Source: Clostridia bacterium (GTDB taxonomy: Bacteria > Bacillota > Clostridia > Oscillospirales > Acutalibacteraceae). From it: DNA of 7,145 nt. The position numbers and the translations under genes are program-made. Under the pieces are notes generated by a model. It had not been told where the DNA came from. It saw nothing but the letters and a program-made list of their open reading frames with translations, and searched no databases. Location: contig JAFYNC010000155.1 in the NCBI GenBank assembly GCA_017549905.1, forward strand, positions 1 through 7,145. Reading direction: 5' to 3'. The first letter of the stretch is position 1. Each line of letters starts with the position of its first letter. Below, piece after piece: positions 1 through 5,562 of the stretch.

Positions 1-516
1 CATCATAAGGGTGAATAATGTTTCATTTGTATTAAATATTGCTTTGAATACGGCGGGTATAACACCCCATAAAGCACCGGCAAGAATACTGGAAGCCGCA
101 ATAACTGCAATAAGTAAAGGATAGGGGAGTTTTTCGCCCAACTCAATCATACAAATGATAGAAGCTAAACCGCCCATAAGAGCCTGTCCCTCAGCGCCGC
201 AGTTCCAAAACTTCATTTTAAATGCGGGGGTAAGAGCGAGTGCTAAAGATAGAAGAATTGCAATTTCTTGCAAATATTTCCAAAGCATAGTCAAACGGCC
301 TTCAAAAAGTCGTCCAAACACACCTGAAAACATAATTTGGTATGTAGCACCGAAATCTCTGCCTGTTACAATCATTGATAGAAAACCAACTAAAATGAAG
401 GCAATAACAATGGTGGCTAAACGAATAAGCCAAGCTTTCCAAGTGGGCATATCATCGCGTTTTACTACGTGAAAAAGGGGTTCGCGGTGGGTTTTAATCA
501 CAGCAGTATCAGCCAT
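1..516 (-). CDS. ABC transporter permease, BMP/nucleoside type (partial, C-terminus off window)
   Basis: This is an inner-membrane subunit of a nucleoside- or sugar-type ABC importer (BPD_transp_2 family). The first 172 residues are present and the frame is still open at position 1. A short basic cytoplasmic N-terminus precedes hydrophobic segments at about residues 28-50, 82-98, 108-125 and 132-158. Two motifs typical of this permease group are visible: FWNCGAEGQALMG at 103-115 (family form N-I/L-G-x-E-G-Q-x-x-x-G) and NTNETLFTLMM at 162-172. The ATG overlaps the end of the ATPase gene by 8 bp, and its Shine-Dalgarno lies inside that gene, which suggests translational coupling. In this family two permeases usually follow the ATPase, so the partner is expected beyond the window edge. 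The substrate cannot be read from this subunit; the linked xpt points to a purine. The family call is strong. Confidence 0.92.
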   Translation of the reverse strand, partial: MADTAVIKTHREPLFHVVKRDDMPTWKAWLIRLATIVIAFILVGFLSMIVTGRDFGATYQIMFSGVFGRLFEGRLTMLWKYLQEIAILLSLALALTPAFKMKFWNCGAEGQALMGGLASIICMIELGEKLPYPLLIAVIAASSILAGALWGVIPAVFKAIFNTNETLFTLMM

Positions 517-2053
517 TGGTATTTTCCTCCTCTTCGTGTTTTGATTTGGTCATAAGAAGACCGATTTCTTCTTTTGATGTATTTCTTCCGTCAACAATAC
601 CTGTAATTTTGCCTGAACCGATAACCATTATTCTGTCGCATAATTCGAGCAAAACGTCTAGGTCTTCACCAACGAATACAACGGCAACGCCTTTTTCTTT
701 TTGTTCATTGAGAAGATTATATATCATATAGGATGAGTTAATGTCAAGTCCTCTAACAGGGTATGCCACCATAAGTACTGTTGGTGATGCGGCAATTTCA
801 CGACCAACCAATACCTTTTGAACGTTACCGCCCGAAAGTCTTCTGACAGGTGTTGCAGCAGAAGGCGTAACAACTTCAAGGTCGTGAATAATCTTCGTTG
901 CCAAATCTTTTGGTTTTTTACGTTTGAGGAAAATAGAGTTACCTTTAGAGTAACTTCTAAGCATCATATTATCCACAATATCCATATTTCCTACAAGACC
1001 CATACCAAGACGGTCTTCAGGAACAAATGAAAGGCGAACACCCATATTTCTAATCTGCAAAGGTGTTTTATCACGAAGATTTTCTACTTCATCGGTTTTG
1101 GGATTGTGATATAATATTTCACCCGAAGATAAATGTTGCAAACCTGCAATGGATTCGAGCAATTCGCGTTGACCGCTACCTGCAATACCTGCGATACCTA
1201 AAATTTCACCGCTTTTAGCAGTAAATGAAACATTATCAAGCACAGTAGAACCAAGACGGTCAACACAGGTGATATTTTTAACTATAAGACGATCTGTAGT
1301 ATCGTGAGGTTCGTTTCTCTCAATATTAAGGTCAATCTTTTTACCTACCATCATTTCGGTAAGTTCTGTTTCACTTGTTTCGGCTGTGTTAACAGTACCA
1401 ATATATTCACCTTTGCGAAGCACAGAAACTCTGTCCGACAAGGAGAGAACTTCGTGAAGTTTGTGGGTGATGATGATAATACATTTACCGTCATCACGCA
1501 TACGGCGTAATATATTGAATAGTTTTTCGGTTTCTTGAGGGGTAAGAACTGCAGTTGGTTCGTCAAGAATAAGAATATCAGCACCACGATAGAGAACTTT
1601 TATGATTTCAACAGTCTGCTTTTCGGAAACAGACATAGTGTAAATCTTCTTTTCGGGGTCTAAATCAAAACCATATTGTTCGCTGATTTTTTTGATTTCC
1701 TCGGTGGAAGATTTAAGGTTATATTTTCCGTCCTCAATTCCAAGAACGATATTTTCAGCAGCAGAAAATACATCAACAAGTTTAAAGTGTTGATGTATCA
1801 TACCTATTTTGTAAGAAAAAGCGTCTTTGGGAGAGGTGATAACTGCCTCTTTTTCGTCAATGAATATTTGGCCTTCATCGGGGAAATAGATACCCGAAAT
1901 CATATTCATGAGCGTGGTTTTACCGCTTCCGTTTTCACCCAAAATTGAAAGAACCTCACCACGATATGCAGTAAGATTAACGTTTTTATTGGCAACCACC
2001 TTGCCGAATACTTTGGTTATATTTTTTAATTCAATAGCAGGTTGTTTATTCAC
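509..2053 (-). CDS. ABC transporter ATP-binding protein with two nucleotide-binding domains (BMP/nucleoside importer)
   Basis: This cytoplasmic ATPase of 514 residues carries two fused nucleotide-binding domains, the layout of the RbsA/nucleoside-import family. NBD1 has Walker A GENGSGKT at 39-46, a Q-loop at Gln88, Walker B ILILDEPTAVLTPQE at 160-174 and the H-loop His197. Its signature is altered: SVSEKQ at 141-146, where the family usually has SVGxxQ. NBD2 has a degenerate Walker A (GIAGSGQRE, 289-297, no Lys), an intact LSGGN signature at 406-410, VAYPVRGLD at 429-437 without the Walker B Glu, and Glu463 near the H-loop position. This predicts one competent ATP site (NBD1 Walker motifs with the NBD2 signature) and one degenerate site. 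The start is GTG, 6 nt after GGAGG; the overlapping ATG one frame off is followed at once by TGA and cannot be used. It would energise the adjacent permease. Confidence 0.95.
   Translation of the reverse strand: MNKQPAIELKNITKVFGKVVANKNVNLTAYRGEVLSILGENGSGKTTLMNMISGIYFPDEGQIFIDEKEAVITSPKDAFSYKIGMIHQHFKLVDVFSAAENIVLGIEDGKYNLKSSTEEIKKISEQYGFDLDPEKKIYTMSVSEKQTVEIIKVLYRGADILILDEPTAVLTPQETEKLFNILRRMRDDGKCIIIITHKLHEVLSLSDRVSVLRKGEYIGTVNTAETSETELTEMMVGKKIDLNIERNEPHDTTDRLIVKNITCVDRLGSTVLDNVSFTAKSGEILGIAGIAGSGQRELLESIAGLQHLSSGEILYHNPKTDEVENLRDKTPLQIRNMGVRLSFVPEDRLGMGLVGNMDIVDNMMLRSYSKGNSIFLKRKKPKDLATKIIHDLEVVTPSAATPVRRLSGGNVQKVLVGREIAASPTVLMVAYPVRGLDINSSYMIYNLLNEQKEKGVAVVFVGEDLDVLLELCDRIMVIGSGKITGIVDGRNTSKEEIGLLMTKSKHEEEENTNG
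526..531 (-). promoter_or_regulatory. Ribosome binding site of the permease gene, inside the ATPase gene
   Basis: AGGAGG sits 9 nt upstream of the permease ATG. It is embedded in the codons for the acidic Glu-rich tail of the ATPase (GAA GAG GAG GAA). The site therefore does double duty, which fits coupled translation of the two subunits. Confidence 0.8.
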
Positions 2054-2059
2054 ATTAAA

Positions 2060-2064
2060 CCTCC
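2060..2064 (-). promoter_or_regulatory. Ribosome binding site fixing the GTG start of the ATPase gene
   Basis: GGAGG lies 6 nt before the GTG at 2053-2051. No in-frame ATG lies close upstream, and the ATG at 2055-2053 is out of frame and followed immediately by TGA. The GTG therefore has to be the start. Confidence 0.8.
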
Positions 2065-2116
2065 GTTCATATGATTTTGAACAAACTATTTTAGAAAAAA
2101 TAATCTCTTCAAAATC

Positions 2117-2150
2117 AGTTTAAGGCGGGGGAGTTCCCTCGCCTTAAACT
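2117..2150 (-). terminator. Intercistronic stem-loop between binding-protein and ATPase genes (attenuating or mRNA-stabilising)
   Basis: A perfect 11-bp inverted repeat (AGTTTAAGGCG / CGCCTTAAACT) continues, after one A-C mismatch in the transcript, into three G-C pairs closing a tetraloop. It starts 14 nt after the stop codon of the binding-protein gene. No U-tract follows the stem directly; the next T-run (six T) is about 16 nt further on. This makes it a poor classical terminator. It better fits a partial terminator or a 3' exonuclease barrier that keeps the binding-protein mRNA more abundant than the transporter mRNA, a common arrangement in ABC importer operons. The structure is seen; the role is inferred. 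Confidence 0.7.
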
Positions 2151-2163
2151 AAAATAATTGTTA

Positions 2164-3366
2164 TCAGCCGTAATTTCTGTCAAGAAGAGTGATACCGTCG
2201 ATTTCAACATCGAAGTAAGGAGCTGAACGATGTTTAGACTCATAGAATACACCGTTTTCGATAGCTTCTGTATCCTTTTCGAATTTAGCATCGGTATCAA
2301 CGTCAGCTTTGTAAGAAGTGAGCTTTTCGTTCTTAACAGTCCAGTTAGCAGTATCAAATACTTTTATAGAACCATCAAGAAGTTTAGCTTTAACTTCTGC
2401 AATCTTTTCTACAGTACCAGCAGCTGCAGCTTTGGTGTTAACGTCTGTAAGAACAACAGAACCGGTTTCGATAGTACCTGTCCAGTCAGTATCGATTGCT
2501 TTGCCATCAATAACACACTGAATCATATATTTGAAGTAAGGAGTCCAGTCAATTCTTGAAGAAACGATAAATGTGTTGGGGCAAGCCGCAACGGTAGAAC
2601 CATTGTAAGAAACGTTAGGAACACCAGCAGTTTCACAAGCAGTAGGAGCACCCATTGAGTCAGCATGCTGACTGATAAGAACGCAACCGCCGCTGATAAG
2701 AGCCTGAGCAGCTTCTTTTTCTTTCTGTTCATCATACCAAGAACCTGTGAACTTAACGTCCATAGTAACGGTAGGACATACAGATTTAGCGCCGAGGTAG
2801 AAAGAGGTGTAACCTGACATTACTTCAGCAAATGTGAAAGCACCAACGTAACCCATTTTTGCTTTGTCAGCAGTAATTTTGCCTGCTTTAATCATTTCGT
2901 TAAGTTTCATACCTGCTGCAACACCTGCGAGGTAACGACCTTCGTAGATAGAAGCGAAAGCATTGTGGAAATTCTTAACGCCTGCGGTATGAGCCTGAGT
3001 ACCTGTAGCATGACAGAACTGAACATCGGTATACTTTTTAGCAGCGTCAATAAGGAATGATTCGTGACCGAAAGAGTCAGCGAAGATGATGTCACAACCG
3101 TCAACTTCGATAAGTTCAACAGCAGCATCATAACAGTCTTTAGACTCAGGGATCTGTGTCTTCTGAACATACTTAACGTTCATTGCTTCACAAGCAGCTT
3201 TTGCAGCGTCCATGAAGTTTTTGTCGTATGTTGACTGTTCATCGTGTAGGAAGATGAAACCTACGGTAAGATCTGTGGCAGCATCATCGCCTGAAGATGT
3301 GTTTCCACAGCCGGCAAATGCAAGAAGCATTACCATTGCCAATACGAGTGCGAGAATCTTTTTCAT
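2164..3366 (-). CDS. BMP-family ABC transporter substrate-binding lipoprotein
   Basis: This is the extracytoplasmic ligand-binding component of an ABC importer of the basic membrane protein (BMP/PnrA-like) family, 400 residues. A signal peptide with a KK n-region and a hydrophobic core ends in the lipobox LAFAGC, so Cys20 should be lipidated and anchor the mature protein to the outer face of the membrane. A Ser/Asp-rich linker follows (22-31), then the periplasmic-binding fold. Family-like elements include YEGRYLAGVAAG (141-152), SWYDEQKEKEAAQAL (209-223), ISQHADSMG (231-239) and a late GSIKVFDTANWTV block (332-344). The usual BMP N-terminal D-D-x-S-F-N motif is not present; HDEQSTYDKNF (41-51) stands in its place, as in the branch resembling the Brucella purine-binding BMP proteins (from memory, not searched). 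AGGAG lies 9 nt before the ATG. The gene sits 51 nt after xpt and before the ATPase. A purine base or nucleoside ligand is inferred from context. Confidence 0.93.
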   Translation of the reverse strand: MKKILALVLAMVMLLAFAGCGNTSSGDDAATDLTVGFIFLHDEQSTYDKNFMDAAKAACEAMNVKYVQKTQIPESKDCYDAAVELIEVDGCDIIFADSFGHESFLIDAAKKYTDVQFCHATGTQAHTAGVKNFHNAFASIYEGRYLAGVAAGMKLNEMIKAGKITADKAKMGYVGAFTFAEVMSGYTSFYLGAKSVCPTVTMDVKFTGSWYDEQKEKEAAQALISGGCVLISQHADSMGAPTACETAGVPNVSYNGSTVAACPNTFIVSSRIDWTPYFKYMIQCVIDGKAIDTDWTGTIETGSVVLTDVNTKAAAAGTVEKIAEVKAKLLDGSIKVFDTANWTVKNEKLTSYKADVDTDAKFEKDTEAIENGVFYESKHRSAPYFDVEIDGITLLDRNYG

Positions 3367-3417
3367 TTTGGATTTCTCCTTTTTTTAAATTTTATGTAAA
3401 TTTAATTACATCCCATA

Positions 3418-3993
3418 TTATTGTGCCCTGAAAGTTATGGAATTATCATCCATACTGTCGATTATAGCAAGGGATTCAACCCTTATGCCATCTGCACGTA
3501 AATTGTCCCCACCTTTTTGGAACCCTTTTTCAATAGCTATTGCACAACCTGCAACGGTGGCACCTGCTTGTCCCAAAATATCAATAAGTCCTATAAGCGC
3601 TTTTCCGTTAGCAAGAAAATCATCAATTATAAGCACATTATCGTTTTCGGTTAAAAATTCTTTACTTACAACAACTGTATAATCAGTTCCGTGAGTATAA
3701 GAATGAACAACAGTTGAGTATACATCGCCCGATAAGTTACCTGTTTTATTCTTTTTGGCAAAAACAACAGGAACATGCATATTAGCAGCAGCGCCCACTG
3801 CAATGGGGATACCTGATGTTTCAATGGTGAGAATTTTTGTTATTTTTTCGTTTTCAAAAAGGCGAGTAATTTCTTTGCCCATTTCCATAATAAAATCAAC
3901 ATCAATCTGATGATTCAGAAAAGAGCCCACCTTTAAAATATGACCGGGTAAAACCGTACCCTCAGTAAGAATTTTTTCTTCCAAAGCTTTCAT
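3418..3993 (-). CDS. xpt: Xanthine phosphoribosyltransferase
   Basis: This cytoplasmic purine-salvage enzyme transfers the phosphoribosyl group of PRPP to xanthine, giving XMP; guanine may be used weakly. At 191 residues it matches the Bacillus enzyme closely (about 194). Residues recalled as ligand contacts in the Bacillus protein fall at the same numbers here: Leu20 and Asn27 (in SFLNHQID, 24-31), the PRPP loop ANGKA at 128-132 within LIIDDFLANGKA, and Lys156 in AIEKGFQ. Asp124 and Asp125 are the acidic pair of the PRPP motif. The ATG has AGGGG 8 nt upstream and is the first gene after a strong promoter. It appears to be co-transcribed with the BMP-type importer downstream, which supports a role in using imported purine. 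Unlike many Firmicute xpt genes it has no room for a purine riboswitch: only about 31 nt separate the predicted transcription start from the ATG. Confidence 0.96.
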   Translation of the reverse strand: MKALEEKILTEGTVLPGHILKVGSFLNHQIDVDFIMEMGKEITRLFENEKITKILTIETSGIPIAVGAAANMHVPVVFAKKNKTGNLSGDVYSTVVHSYTHGTDYTVVVSKEFLTENDNVLIIDDFLANGKALIGLIDILGQAGATVAGCAIAIEKGFQKGGDNLRADGIRVESLAIIDSMDDNSITFRAQ

Positions 3994-4027
3994 TTAAACT
4001 GCCCCTAAAACGGTTTTTAAACATATA

Positions 4028-4068
4028 TACATTTTACTCTAAATTTAACGTATTGTCAACAAAATGTA
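4028..4068. repeat. 8-bp inverted repeat bracketing the xpt promoter, possible operator
   Basis: TACATTTT (4028-4035) and AAAATGTA (4061-4068) are perfect inverted copies separated by 25 bp. One arm overlaps the -10 box and the other abuts the -35 box. The arm centres are 33 bp apart, about three helical turns, so both would face the same side of the DNA. The arms do not match the known Firmicute PurR box (CGAA-containing). The region is AT-rich, so chance is possible. Confidence 0.35.
4031..4059 (-). promoter_or_regulatory. Sigma-A-type promoter of the xpt-importer operon
   Basis: On the minus strand, TTGACA (4054-4059) and TAAAAT (4031-4036) are separated by exactly 17 bp. This predicts a transcription start near 4024 and a leader of about 31 nt before xpt. 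The promoter lies in the 84-bp gap after the FAD gene. No rho-independent terminator for that gene is visible in the gap. Confidence 0.82.
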
Positions 4069-4077
4069 ACAATTTAT

Positions 4078-5457
4078 TTAGTTTGTAATACAGTCTGCCA
4101 CATAGATACCCATAGCGCCCGACTGAGAAAGTCCGCGGCAGATACCACTACCGTCGCCAATGATGTAAACACCGTCGCAAAGCTCGAATTTATTATTCAT
4201 AAACTCGGGGCGTATAGAGTAGTATTTACTCTCGCAACCGTAAAGCAAGGTGTCGTCATTTGCGGTGCCGGGAGCCACCTTATCAAGAGCGTAAATGGTT
4301 TCAATAATGTTTGTAAGAATACGGTGGGGAAGAACGAGCGAGATATCACCTGCCGTAGCTTTAAGGGTGGGTTCAACGGTGTTCCTACTAAGTCTGTGCT
4401 CGTTAGTGCGTCTGCCCCTTATTAAGTCACCGAAGCGCTGAACCAAAACATTACCGTTACCTATCATATTTGCAAGTCTTGAAATGCTTTCGGCATACTC
4501 TGTCGGTTGATTAAACGGCTCGGTAAAGCGGATTGAAGAAAGAATAGCAAAATTGCAGTTTTCGGTTCTTTTTTCATCCTCAGCATAAGAATGTCCGTTT
4601 GCGGTAATAATACCGTGGTTATTTTCAGCCGAAACAAGACCGCCCTTATTAAAGCAGAACATACGGCATCTATCTTCAAAGGTTTTTGTTTTGTAAAGAA
4701 TTTTGGGTTCATATATATTATCCGAGAATTCTTTCCAAATAATATCTTTCATCTCAACGCGAACACCGATGTCGATGTGGTTAGAGTGCATTTTAACGCC
4801 GAAATTGCGGCAGAAATCAGCAACAAAGTTAGCGCCGCCTCTGCCTGTAGCGATAATTATTTTTTGAGCTCTTATGCTCTCGCCGTTTGTGTAGTTAAGA
4901 ATGTATCCGTCATCAGATTTTTCGATGTTCTTGCAGTCGTAAAAGGCAAACATATCAACACCAAGTTCAGATATTGCGCTAATTAGATTTTGCATTGTTA
5001 TAAAGTTCTTATCTGTGCCTAAGTGTTTTACATTCATATCGAGCAAACGCAAATTATTCTGCAAACATTTGAGTTTTAAGGAATCGTTTGATTTATAAAT
5101 CTTAACCTGACCTGAGGTGCAGTATTTAACAAGTATTTTATCCACCTCGTTAATGTATTTATTAGCAAGGTCATCGCCTAATTCTTCACCCAAAGTGCCG
5201 CCATAAGCTGTGCCAAGGTTGAATTTACCGTCAGAAAAAGCGCCGGCACCCGCATAACCGCTTGTAATACTGCAGGTTTTGCAGTGAACACAACCGTTAT
5301 TTTTTCCTGCGGGGCAGTGACGTTTTTCTAAAGAATTACCGCGTTCAGTGATAACAACTTTAATATTGGGGGAGTTTTGCTTTAAGCGGTAAGCCGCCAT
5401 AAGTCCGCCTATACCGCCACCAATAATTGCAACATCATAATTCTTTAAATTTGACAT
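4078..5457 (-). CDS. Uncharacterised FAD-dependent oxidoreductase with four-cysteine cluster
   Basis: This cytoplasmic flavoprotein of 459 residues resembles the uncharacterised FAD-dependent dehydrogenases of the COG2509 type. Its reaction is not known to me. Numbering from the chosen ATG, the dinucleotide-binding fold GGGIGG is at 13-18 and the acidic ribose-binding position is Glu38 in VITERG. The cluster C48-x7-C56-x2-C59-x2-C62 follows, then GYAGAGAFSDGKF (67-79), a family hallmark. ATGRGG (203-208) and the late FAD-binding stretch GDGSGICRGLSQSGAMGI (434-451) complete the fold. The cysteines could bind a metal or an Fe-S cluster, or act as redox thiols. The ATG at 5457 is preferred because AAGGGTGG lies just upstream; an in-frame GTG at 5466, three codons earlier, falls inside that site. 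The gene has its own strong promoter and looks monocistronic, with a hairpin in its leader. Confidence 0.88.
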   Translation of the reverse strand: MSNLKNYDVAIIGGGIGGLMAAYRLKQNSPNIKVVITERGNSLEKRHCPAGKNNGCVHCKTCSITSGYAGAGAFSDGKFNLGTAYGGTLGEELGDDLANKYINEVDKILVKYCTSGQVKIYKSNDSLKLKCLQNNLRLLDMNVKHLGTDKNFITMQNLISAISELGVDMFAFYDCKNIEKSDDGYILNYTNGESIRAQKIIIATGRGGANFVADFCRNFGVKMHSNHIDIGVRVEMKDIIWKEFSDNIYEPKILYKTKTFEDRCRMFCFNKGGLVSAENNHGIITANGHSYAEDEKRTENCNFAILSSIRFTEPFNQPTEYAESISRLANMIGNGNVLVQRFGDLIRGRRTNEHRLSRNTVEPTLKATAGDISLVLPHRILTNIIETIYALDKVAPGTANDDTLLYGCESKYYSIRPEFMNNKFELCDGVYIIGDGSGICRGLSQSGAMGIYVADCITN

Positions 5458-5462
5458 AAGAA

Positions 5463-5470
5463 CCACCCTT
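5463..5470 (-). promoter_or_regulatory. Ribosome binding site deciding the ATG start of the FAD gene
   Basis: AAGGGTGG lies 5 nt before the ATG at 5457. The alternative GTG codon at 5466-5464 is part of this site, so it is unlikely to initiate. This shortens the protein by three residues relative to the longest open frame. Confidence 0.7.
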
Positions 5471-5474
5471 AACT

Positions 5475-5514
5475 AAAAATAGGACTGCATTTTCACTTGT
5501 GGAAAATGCAGTCC
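5475..5514 (-). terminator. Stem-loop with U-rich tail between promoter and FAD gene (terminator or attenuator)
   Basis: On the minus strand GGACTGCATTTTC pairs perfectly with GAAAATGCAGTCC (13 bp, 7-nt loop) and is followed directly by TATTTTTAG. That is the layout of an intrinsic terminator, although the stem is only moderately GC-rich. It would end read-through from the DUF4340 gene. However, it also lies downstream of the consensus promoter at 5528-5556, so transcripts for the FAD gene must pass through it. It may instead be a 5' stabilising hairpin, an attenuator, or one copy of a dispersed palindromic repeat. Confidence 0.65.
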
Positions 5515-5527
5515 CTACTGCTTACTT

Positions 5528-5556
5528 ATTATAAAATATTAGAATTTATTTGTCAA
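5528..5556 (-). promoter_or_regulatory. Fully consensus sigma-A promoter of the FAD gene
   Basis: TTGACA (5551-5556) and TATAAT (5528-5533) match the consensus at all 12 positions with a 17-bp spacer. The -35 box begins 6 nt after the stop codon of the DUF4340 gene. Transcription should start near 5521, giving a leader of about 63 nt that is mostly taken up by the hairpin at 5482-5514. Confidence 0.85.
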
Positions 5557-5562
5557 TAAATT

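Noticed and set aside
155..472. Plus-strand open frame of 105 codons
   Set aside because: It lies wholly antisense to the permease gene, whose protein is clearly recognisable. It has no family features.
2050..2070. Six-codon open frame (MNGGLM-stop) on the minus strand overlapping the ATPase SD and GTG start
   Set aside because: It contains the SD itself, has no ribosome binding site of its own and encodes no regulatory residue run. It is most likely accidental.
2065..2082. GTTCA / TGAAC inverted repeat just upstream of the ATPase SD
   Set aside because: Five-bp arms with 8-nt spacing are expected by chance, and no promoter lies beside it.
1304..2123. Several plus-strand open frames antisense to the ATPase gene
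   Set aside because: The minus-strand frame carries all ABC motifs in order. The antisense frames are composition shadows without recognisable domains.
3394..3411. Short inverted repeat ATGTAA / TTACAT between xpt and the binding-protein gene
   Set aside because: Six A/T-rich pairs with a 6-nt loop in very AT-rich DNA are too weak to call a terminator or operator.
4007..4017. Near-palindrome AAAACGGTTTT in the xpt leader
   Set aside because: It cannot form a loop of usable size and is too short to be a structured element.
3994..4077. Purine (guanine/xanthine) riboswitch before xpt
   Set aside because: The whole gap is 84 bp, the promoter occupies 4031-4059, and only about 31 nt of leader remain. 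No aptamer-like paired arms are visible.
4591..4986. Plus-strand open frame of 131 codons inside the FAD gene
   Set aside because: It is antisense to conserved flavoprotein sequence (ATGRGG and flanks), its translation shows no family signature, and the opposite frame explains the region fully.
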